From Chitinophaga pinensis (GTDB lineage Bacteria; Bacteroidota; Bacteroidia; AKYH767-A; OLB10), in assembly GCA_945872015.1 (NCBI GenBank), contig CAMBYJ010000105.1:1-6407 (forward strand): DNA of 6,407 nt, written 5' to 3'. The first letter of the stretch is position 1; each line of letters opens with the position of its first letter. The notes beneath the pieces are model-generated. The model was not told the origin of the DNA. It ran no database searches and worked only from the letters and a program-made list of their open reading frames with translations. The translations under genes were made by a program, and so were the position numbers. Shown piece after piece: positions 1-4,383 of this stretch.

Positions 1-92
1 TATATCATTAAATCACTATTTGATAATTTCTATTATAAATAATATTCTATTTCTTTTCTCCGAATCACACATTTAGCAATTTGTTCAAATGC

Positions 93-124
93 AAAAAACC
101 ACCACCTTAAAGAAAGATGGTGGT
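93..124 (-). terminator. Intrinsic terminator facing the minus strand
   Basis: Arms at 98-108 (ACCACCACCTT) and 114-124 (AAGATGGTGGT) pair over 11 positions with one C-A mismatch (105/117), around a 5-nt loop. The stem is flanked on its left by six A residues (93-98, the last of them inside the stem), which read as a U-tract immediately after the hairpin in a minus-strand transcript. There is no T-run on the right, so it is oriented for minus-strand transcription. No large minus-strand gene lies to its right within 500 bp, so what it terminates is unclear. Confidence 0.6.
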
Positions 125-280
125 ATGCACTCAAATCAATAATCTACTATCCGTTCCTACTAAAAGGCTTGGTTACATTGTTTATCAAGAATTAGAGTTC
201 ATTAATTTCAAACCATAAATTTAATATTGAAATTAAAAAGAATAAATAGAGTCGCATCAAACACCCTTTTGCTTTTTGAT

Positions 281-370
281 TTAATATACTAACCAACTAT
301 AAATTAAAGGATGCACACGATAATATAGATCTACATAATCTCTTAATTCGAATGTAGCGCGCTCTATCAT
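281..370 (-). other. 29-codon minus-strand ORF, possible small protein or gene remnant
   Basis: An ATG at 370 (reading leftward) opens a 29-residue frame ending in TAA at 281-283. The product is protein-like in composition, with charged residues first, then RDYVDLYYRVHPLIYSW and an aromatic tail. I do not recognise the family. The frame is open for only five codons before the ATG, where it meets a repeat (386-426). No exact TAnnTTTG box was found upstream on this strand, but a terminator in the right orientation lies about 155 bp downstream. It could be a small-protein gene, the end of a decayed gene, or chance. Chance cannot be excluded at this length. Confidence 0.2.
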
Positions 371-385
371 TTCATCTTCAAATCG

Positions 386-426
386 TCAAATTATTACCTC
401 GACAAGATCGGTACAAGCAAATTAAC
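386..426. repeat. Direct repeat A, copy 1 (41 bp)
   Basis: This copy matches 549-589 at 39 of 41 positions. The differences are A/C in 'AGATCGG' against 'AGCTCGG' and T/C in 'GTACAAG' against 'GCACAAG'. The shared core contains CAAATTATTACCTCGACAAG followed by CAAATTAAC. It sits in noncoding DNA. The two copies are 163 bp apart start to start, so this is not a regular array. Confidence 0.85.
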
Positions 427-437
427 TCATCAGCACA

Positions 438-463
438 TCGCGATCCCGATTCTCGGGACGCGA
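438..463. repeat. Stem-loop with CCCGA core
   Basis: The arms are TCGCGATCCCGA (438-449) and TCGGGACGCGA (453-463). They pair over 11 bp with one bulged A (443) and a 3-nt loop. The core (TCCCGA/TCGGGA) is shared with the stem-loop at 531-548. Similar TCCCGAT...ATCGGGA palindromes are familiar in Bacteroidota intergenic DNA. There is no T-tract, so I do not call it a terminator. Confidence 0.65.
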
Positions 464-484
464 GCAAATTTACCTATGCGAAGC
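463..484. repeat. Direct repeat B, copy 1 (22 bp)
   Basis: The word AGCAAATT(T/A)ACCTATGCGAAGC occurs here and at 579-600 with 21 of 22 bases identical. The second copy overlaps the end of repeat A copy 2, while this copy follows a stem-loop. The repeats are therefore combined in different orders, as in a mosaic rather than a simple duplication. Confidence 0.75.
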
Positions 485-530
485 TGATTAATAATATCGA
501 GGCGTCGGAATCACATTTTCAAATTAGCAC

Positions 531-548
531 TCCCGATAGCCATCGGGA
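531..548. repeat. Perfect CCCGAT palindromic stem-loop
   Basis: TCCCGAT (531-537) and ATCGGGA (542-548) form a perfect 7-bp inverted repeat around the loop AGCC. It directly abuts repeat A copy 2, which begins at 549. This resembles a short palindrome common in Bacteroidota intergenic DNA. Family membership is from memory, whereas the inverted repeat is read directly. Confidence 0.7.
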
Positions 549-589
549 TCAAATTATTACCTCGACAAGCTCGGCACAAGCAAATTAAC
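549..589. repeat. Direct repeat A, copy 2 (41 bp)
   Basis: This is the second copy of the 41-bp repeat at 386-426 (39 of 41 identical). It follows the CCCGAT stem-loop immediately. Its last 11 bases overlap repeat B copy 2 (579-600). Confidence 0.85.
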
Positions 590-600
590 CTATGCGAAGC
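579..600. repeat. Direct repeat B, copy 2 (22 bp)
   Basis: This is the second copy of the 22-bp word at 463-484, with one difference. Its final ATGCGAAGC forms the outer left arm of the long stem-loop at 592-637. The first copy has no such partner. Confidence 0.75.
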
Positions 601-637
601 AGAGTAGCATCCATGGGATTGCTACACGCTTCTGCAT
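592..637. repeat. Long imperfect stem-loop upstream of the thiolase promoter
   Basis: Four paired blocks nest around an ATG loop (613-615): ATGC/GCAT (592-595 with 634-637), GAAGC/GCTTC (596-600 with 628-632), GTAGCA/TGCTAC (604-609 with 620-625) and TCC/GGA (610-612 with 616-618). They are separated by a bulged T (633), an AGA/AC internal loop and a bulged T (619), giving 18 base pairs. No T-tract follows in either direction. It ends 42 bp before the -7 box of the thiolase promoter. It looks like a REP-type palindromic element, and its role is unknown. Confidence 0.65.
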
Positions 638-678
638 ATTCAAAGGCCTCCTAACGGAGAACATTAACTATAAATCCT

Positions 679-686
679 TACTTTTG
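679..686 (+). promoter_or_regulatory. Thiolase promoter, -7 box TACTTTTG
   Basis: The sequence matches the Bacteroidota primary-sigma -7 consensus TAnnTTTG exactly. No TTG/TTTG -33 element is visible at the usual spacing. Transcription would begin near 691-694, leaving a 5' leader of only about 12-15 nt before the ATG at 706. That leader (ACAAAATTCAATACT) has no Shine-Dalgarno site. Confidence 0.65.
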
Positions 687-705
687 CACCACAAAATTCA
701 ATACT

Positions 706-1884
706 ATGAAAGAAGTTTATATCGTATCCGCAATGCGTACTCCAATGGGAAGCTTTGGTGGTTCTCTCGCATCGTTCTCTGCTACGCAGTTAGGCGCTAT
801 CGCAATTAAAGCCGCTATCGAAAAAGCTGGCATCTCCCCTTCAGAAATTAATGAGGTTTATATGGGTAACGTCCTGCAAGCTAACGTTGGACAAGCACCC
901 GCAACACAAGCTGCTACCTGGGCAGGAATTCCTAATACTGTTCCTAGTACTACTATCAATAAGGTTTGTGCTTCGGGAATGAAAGCCATTATGTTAGGCG
1001 CTCAAAGTATTATGTTAGGAGAAAACGATGTAGTTGTTGCTGGCGGAATGGAAAGCATGAGTCGCGTGCCGTTTTACTCTGAAAATATGCGTTGGGGAAA
1101 TAAATATGGTAACGTTACAATGGTTGATGGTCTTGCAAAAGATGGTTTAACCGATGTTTATCATAACTATCCAATGGGTAACGCTGCTGAACTTTGCGCC
1201 AAAGAATGTAATATCTCTCGTGAAGAACAAGATGCTTATGCTATCGAATCATATAAGCGCTCTGCTGCTGCATGGGCTGCAGGTAAATACAACGACGAAA
1301 TAGCACCAGTAGAAATTAAAGGTCGTAAAGGCGATATAGTTTTGTTTGCAGAAGATGAAGAATATAAAAGTGTAAGCTTTGATAAAATCCCAGGCTTACG
1401 TCCAGTATTTGCAAAAGATGGATCGGTAACTGCTGCTAATGCATCAACAATGAATGATGGTGCTGCTGCAGTTGTTCTAATGAGCAAGGAAAAAGCGGAT
1501 GCTTTAGGAATTAAACCGCTTGCTAAAATTCGTTCTTTCGCAGATGCACAACAAGCTCCTGAATGGTTTACCACTGCTCCTTCTAAAGCTTTACCAAAGG
1601 CATTAGCAAAAGCTGGTTTATCAGTTAATGATGTTGACTTTTTCGAAATCAACGAAGCATTCTCAGTTGTTTCTTTAGCTAACAATAAAGAAATGAACTT
1701 AGATGCATCAAAAGTAAACGTTAACGGAGGTGCGGTATCGTTAGGTCACCCATTAGGAAGCTCTGGCGCTCGTATCATTGTTACCTTAGTTCACATACTA
1801 AAACATAACAACGGAAAAATTGGTGCAGCAGGAATCTGTAATGGTGGCGGTGGTGCATCAGCGTTAGTAGTTGAAGCAATGTAA
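706..1884 (+). CDS. Acetyl-CoA C-acetyltransferase (type II thiolase)
   Basis: This soluble enzyme condenses two acetyl-CoA molecules to acetoacetyl-CoA, or runs the reverse thiolysis in fatty-acid breakdown. At 392 residues it has the normal thiolase length. The catalytic set is complete: nucleophile Cys88 in NKVCASGMKA, the NEAF motif near 316-319, His348 in GHPLGSSG, and the second Cys378 in CNGGGGAS. The N-terminal VSAMRTPMGSFGG is also typical. The ATG at 706 fits the conserved N-terminus and lies about 20 bp after the promoter box. The peptidase gene begins 3 bp after its stop, so the two are probably co-transcribed. No fadB-like partner is in the window, so biosynthetic and degradative roles cannot be separated. 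I leave the symbol blank because atoB, phaA, thlA and fadA-like enzymes are not distinguishable from sequence alone. Confidence 0.95.
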   Translation: MKEVYIVSAMRTPMGSFGGSLASFSATQLGAIAIKAAIEKAGISPSEINEVYMGNVLQANVGQAPATQAATWAGIPNTVPSTTINKVCASGMKAIMLGAQSIMLGENDVVVAGGMESMSRVPFYSENMRWGNKYGNVTMVDGLAKDGLTDVYHNYPMGNAAELCAKECNISREEQDAYAIESYKRSAAAWAAGKYNDEIAPVEIKGRKGDIVLFAEDEEYKSVSFDKIPGLRPVFAKDGSVTAANASTMNDGAAAVVLMSKEKADALGIKPLAKIRSFADAQQAPEWFTTAPSKALPKALAKAGLSVNDVDFFEINEAFSVVSLANNKEMNLDASKVNVNGGAVSLGHPLGSSGARIIVTLVHILKHNNGKIGAAGICNGGGGASALVVEAM

Positions 1885-1887
1885 TTT

Positions 1888-2661
1888 ATGGCTTACGGAA
1901 TTTGTAATTTAAGTATTGTTCCTATACGACAAGAACCTGCTCACCGTAGTGAGCAGGTTTCTCAGTTGTTATTTGGCGAAACTTTTACAGTTACCGAACA
2001 GCAAAATGAATGGGTAAAAATTATTGCCAGCTACGATGATTATGAAGGATGGATTCAAAAAGCGCAGTACCTTCCACTCGAACTGACATCCTACAACGAA
2101 CTTCAAAAATCGCAGCCTTATATGAGCTACGATTTAGTTCAGATTCTAATTAATCATCAACAGCTATTTTCAATTGTTTTAGGTAGTACGCTACCGTTAT
2201 ATCGCGCCAACTCTTGTCGTTTAGGCGATGTAGATTATACATTTGAAGGTAATGCACGTCAGCCTGAAATAAACCGAAGCACCAGCACTATTCTCGAAAA
2301 CGCTTTTATGTACCTGAATGCGCCTTATTTATGGGGCGGACGTTCACCATTTGGTATCGATTGCTCTGGATTTACACAAATGGTTTTCAAGCTTTGCGGT
2401 ATCAAACTAAAGCGCGATGCATTCATGCAAGCAGATCAAGGAAGCGCTGTTCACTTATTAGATGAAAGTCAGCCCGGCGACCTTGCCTTTTTTGACAATG
2501 AAGATGGGAAAATTATTCACGTAGGAATTCTGACAGCAAAAAACAGAATCATTCACTCCTCTGGGAAGGTTCGCATAGATTCCATCGACCATCACGGAAT
2601 TTTCAATCAGGAAACAAAACGATATTCGCATAACCTCCGATTAATCAAACGGATTTTATAA
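1888..2661 (+). CDS. NlpC/P60 (C40) family cysteine peptidase with N-terminal SH3-like region
   Basis: This is a predicted cysteine peptidase of 257 residues acting on gamma-D-Glu-linked cell-wall peptides. Residues 1 to about 65 look like a bacterial SH3-like domain (RQEPAHRSEQVSQLLFGE, then EWVKI and GWI). The middle (about 70-130) is probably a second such region. The NlpC/P60 catalytic domain runs from about 132, with PYLWGG (146-151), nucleophile Cys159 in DCSGF, His211 in HVGI and a likely third catalytic residue His223 in IIHSSG. There is no signal peptide, lipobox or membrane segment, so a cytoplasmic role in recycling wall peptides, as for YkfC-type dipeptidyl-peptidases, is the likeliest inference. 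It starts 3 bp after the thiolase stop with no visible ribosome site. Its tail overlaps the convergent NUDIX gene by 6 bp. The exact substrate is unknown. Confidence 0.88.
   Translation: MAYGICNLSIVPIRQEPAHRSEQVSQLLFGETFTVTEQQNEWVKIIASYDDYEGWIQKAQYLPLELTSYNELQKSQPYMSYDLVQILINHQQLFSIVLGSTLPLYRANSCRLGDVDYTFEGNARQPEINRSTSTILENAFMYLNAPYLWGGRSPFGIDCSGFTQMVFKLCGIKLKRDAFMQADQGSAVHLLDESQPGDLAFFDNEDGKIIHVGILTAKNRIIHSSGKVRIDSIDHHGIFNQETKRYSHNLRLIKRIL
1934..1959 (+). promoter_or_regulatory. Perfect 11-bp hairpin inside the start of the peptidase gene
   Basis: AACCTGCTCAC (1934-1944) and GTGAGCAGGTT (1949-1959) are exact reverse complements around the loop CGTA. The 3' arm runs into TTTCTC. The hairpin begins 50 bp after the thiolase stop codon and codes for residues 16-24 of the peptidase. 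It could reduce read-through into the peptidase gene or shield the end of the thiolase message. The T-run is short, so full termination is doubtful. The inverted repeat is seen, and its function is inference. Confidence 0.4.
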
Positions 2662-3282
2662 TTCTCCAGTTAAGTAATACTGCTTTACCAGTTGAGCAAT
2701 GGAAACATAAGCCTTGCCGATTACATTTTCAACCTCCTCGTAACTCAACCATTTTGCCTCTGTAATTCCCTCTTCTAGCTGAGGCTTCGGAACACCATCA
2801 TCGCCACAATTCATCTTATACCAATATGTAAACTTTAATACCTGCTGATCATAGTATGGATAGACGTGATAGGTAGTAAAAGGTCCTTCTTTAATTTCAA
2901 GCTTTGCCACTCCGCACTCTTCATATACTTCGCGAATAGCAGCAGTATCTTTTTCTTCGTTGGCTTCTATTTTCCCTTTCGGTAAATCCCATTTTCCATT
3001 TCTGAAAATCATTAGCAAATCGTTTTGCTCGTTCAGTACAATTCCACCAGCCGCTTCCAAAATAGTATAAAGCGAACAGAAAGTTTTCCACGAAGCATTT
3101 AAATCTGCACATTGAAAATACAGCTCCCCTACCATTTTATTTATCTCAAACGCACCAACAAGCTGCTGTATAACTGTCGCGGGCTCAGTACCATTCAGCC
3201 GTAAAATAAGGTCGCCACCCTGAATAGATCCTTTCAGATCCATAAACCGAATGAGTCGCTCGTTGATGTAAACATTGTACAT
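2656..3282 (-). CDS. NUDIX hydrolase
   Basis: This 208-residue protein of the NUDIX superfamily hydrolyses a nucleoside diphosphate linked to another moiety in a Mg2+-dependent reaction. The NUDIX box is complete: Gly103-x5-Glu109-x7-Arg117-Glu118-Val-x-Glu121-Glu122-x-Gly124-Val125. It is preceded by KWDLPKGK, the usual approach to the box. Residues 1 to about 75 form an extra N-terminal segment (MYNVYINERLI...) that I cannot assign to a named domain, and the NUDIX fold starts around AAGGIVLNE (77-85). No signal peptide is seen, so it is cytoplasmic. The substrate cannot be read from the sequence. It is divergent from pyrE across 62 bp, and a linked role in nucleotide housekeeping is possible but unproven. 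No clear TAnnTTTG box was found for this gene. Its stop shares the palindrome TTATAA with the stop of the peptidase gene. Confidence 0.9.
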   Translation of the reverse strand: MYNVYINERLIRFMDLKGSIQGGDLILRLNGTEPATVIQQLVGAFEINKMVGELYFQCADLNASWKTFCSLYTILEAAGGIVLNEQNDLLMIFRNGKWDLPKGKIEANEEKDTAAIREVYEECGVAKLEIKEGPFTTYHVYPYYDQQVLKFTYWYKMNCGDDGVPKPQLEEGITEAKWLSYEEVENVIGKAYVSIAQLVKQYYLTGEL

Positions 3283-3306
3283 ATTACAGAGATTTAATGT
3301 AGCATT

Positions 3307-3338
3307 TTTGCTTCGTTTACCGAAAGTGCGTAGGTTTG
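3307..3338 (+). promoter_or_regulatory. pyrE promoter (TTTG, 20-bp spacer, TAGGTTTG)
   Basis: TTTG at 3307-3310 and TAGGTTTG at 3331-3338 match the Bacteroidota -33 and -7 elements with a 20-bp spacer. This is the best two-part promoter in the window. The -7 box ends only 7 bp before the A of the ATG at 3345, so the mRNA should be leaderless or nearly so. A weaker alternative -7 (CATTTTTG, 3303-3310, one mismatch) would give a leader of about 28 nt. A perfect palindrome GTTTGCAAAC (3334-3343) covers the -7 box and the start region. Confidence 0.6.
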
Positions 3339-3344
3339 CAAACT

Positions 3345-3980
3345 ATGCAAAATGATACTGCCTCAAAAGTAGCCGAATTCTTGTTGCAAATCAAAGCAAT
3401 TAAGCTTCAACCTGAAGAACCTTTCGTTTGGGCCTCTGGTTGGAATTCGCCCATTTACTGTGATAACCGCATCGCACTTTCTTATCCGAGAGTAAGAACT
3501 TTCATCCGTCAGGAGCTGGTAAAGCTTATTGAAGATAAGTTTGGACGCCCCGATATTATTGCTGGTGTTGCAACAGCAGCTATTGCTCAAGGTGCGCTTG
3601 TTTCAGAAGCCTTAGGACTTCCATTCGTATATGTTCGCTCATCAGCAAAAGATCATGGACGTCAGAATACCATTGAAGGCGAAGTAGCGCCAGGACAAAC
3701 AGCTGTTGTGATTGAAGATTTAGTATCGACAGGTGGAAGCAGTTTAAAAGCCGTAGAGGAATTAAAAAAGAATGGGGTTATTGTGAAAGGATTAGTGTCT
3801 ATTTTCTCCTACGGATTTGATACAGCATCTGAAAACTTTAAGAAAGCAGGTTGTCCTTTTTATTCGCTTTGTAACTACGAAATTTTATTAAAACAAGCGT
3901 TGGATACTGGTTACATTAAAGAAGGGGATTTGGAATTGCTTCAGGATTGGAGAAAAGATCCTGCTAATTGGAAAAAATAA
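3345..3980 (+). CDS. pyrE: Orotate phosphoribosyltransferase
   Basis: PyrE joins orotate and PRPP to make orotidine 5'-monophosphate in de novo pyrimidine synthesis, in the cytoplasm. From the ATG at 3345 it has 211 residues, normal for the family. The signature WASGWNSPIYCDNR lies near residues 29-42, the flexible catalytic loop KDHGR at 102-106, and the PRPP-binding motif EDLVSTGGSS at 124-133. A longer frame could start at TTG 3336, but that codon lies inside the -7 promoter box. The ATG start gives MQNDTASKVAEFLLQI, which aligns with the usual PyrE N-terminus, so I chose it. The SRPBCC gene follows after 4 bp, suggesting one transcript. No pyrimidine-type attenuator is visible before the gene, and there is little room for one. 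Confidence 0.95.
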   Translation: MQNDTASKVAEFLLQIKAIKLQPEEPFVWASGWNSPIYCDNRIALSYPRVRTFIRQELVKLIEDKFGRPDIIAGVATAAIAQGALVSEALGLPFVYVRSSAKDHGRQNTIEGEVAPGQTAVVIEDLVSTGGSSLKAVEELKKNGVIVKGLVSIFSYGFDTASENFKKAGCPFYSLCNYEILLKQALDTGYIKEGDLELLQDWRKDPANWKK

Positions 3981-3984
3981 TTGT

Positions 3985-4383
3985 ATGACAAGAATTGAAA
4001 GCGAAAAGGTAAGCGTTAATAAATCCTCAGCGGATGTTTTTAACTATCTGCAAAGAATGGAAAATATTGGAAACTTACTTCCTGAGCAAGTAGAAAATTT
4101 TACTTCTGATGAACAGACTTGTCGCTTTGAAATAAAAGGAATGGGCCCGATGGGTTTAAAACTTGGACCAGTGACTTCGGATTCAATTACCTACTTAAAA
4201 AATGAAAAAGCACCGTTTGATTTTTCTTTGATTGCAAACATCAACGTGAATGGTGCGAGCACTGCAGTACAATTAGTTTTTGAAGCAGACTTAAATCCTG
4301 TTTTTAAAATGATGGCCGAAAAACCACTTCAGAATTTCGTTAATCATCTGGTGAAAAAGTTTGAGTCGGTTATGAACGCTTAA
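3985..4383 (+). CDS. Small SRPBCC-fold (START/Bet v1-like) protein
   Basis: This 132-residue protein is predicted to be cytoplasmic, with no signal peptide or membrane segment. The opening IESEKVSVNKSSADVFNYLQRMENIGNLLP is the typical start of SRPBCC helix-grip proteins: a first strand, then two short helices carrying V-F-x-x-L and N. It is followed by alternating strands (about 40-105) and a long C-terminal helix (about 110-131, FVNHLVKKFESVM). The fold encloses a hydrophobic ligand cavity, and the ligand here is unknown. It starts 4 bp after the pyrE stop, so it is probably translated from the same mRNA. The conserved pairing with pyrE in Bacteroidota is from memory and does not establish a pyrimidine role. 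Its last 14 bp overlap the convergent biotin ligase gene. Confidence 0.75.
   Translation: MTRIESEKVSVNKSSADVFNYLQRMENIGNLLPEQVENFTSDEQTCRFEIKGMGPMGLKLGPVTSDSITYLKNEKAPFDFSLIANINVNGASTAVQLVFEADLNPVFKMMAEKPLQNFVNHLVKKFESVMNA

Larger units (their letters stand above)
1..705. other. Long noncoding region upstream of the thiolase gene
   Basis: This stretch has frequent stops in all frames and no ORF that looks like a conserved protein. Positions 1-92 are very AT-rich and show nothing recognisable. From there it carries a minus-strand terminator (93-124), a short minus-strand ORF (281-370), a mosaic of short direct repeats and stem-loops (386-637), and a promoter motif (679-686). I infer an intergenic spacer that accumulates repeats. 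Whatever gene lies to the left is outside the window. Confidence 0.7.

Noticed and set aside
89..142. 17-codon plus-strand ORF with three ACC codons at the minus-strand terminator, resembling a threonine attenuator leader
   Set aside because: The hairpin has no T-tract on the plus strand and no amino-acid biosynthesis gene follows; the nearest downstream gene is a thiolase more than 500 bp away.
465..472. Minus-strand TAAATTTG match as a promoter for the 29-codon ORF
   Set aside because: It lies inside repeat B, has no -33 partner, and the other copy of the repeat lacks the match, so it is likely chance in AT-rich DNA.
386..600. CRISPR array
   Set aside because: Only two copies of each repeat with unequal, repeat-containing spacing, no regular spacers and no cas genes.
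1236..1685. 149-codon minus-strand ORF inside the thiolase gene
   Set aside because: It is the antisense shadow of a thiolase with intact catalytic motifs; its translation is low-complexity Ala/Ser/Leu and resembles no family.
2921..3112. 63-codon minus-strand ORF inside the NUDIX gene
   Set aside because: It lies in another frame of the same strand as a gene with a complete NUDIX box; no recognisable product.
3336..3344. TTG start adding three residues to PyrE
   Set aside because: The TTG is part of the TAGGTTTG promoter box; the ATG at 3345 fits the family N-terminus.
3363..3590. 75-codon minus-strand ORF inside pyrE
   Set aside because: It is antisense to conserved pyrE coding sequence, with no promoter or protein-like motif.
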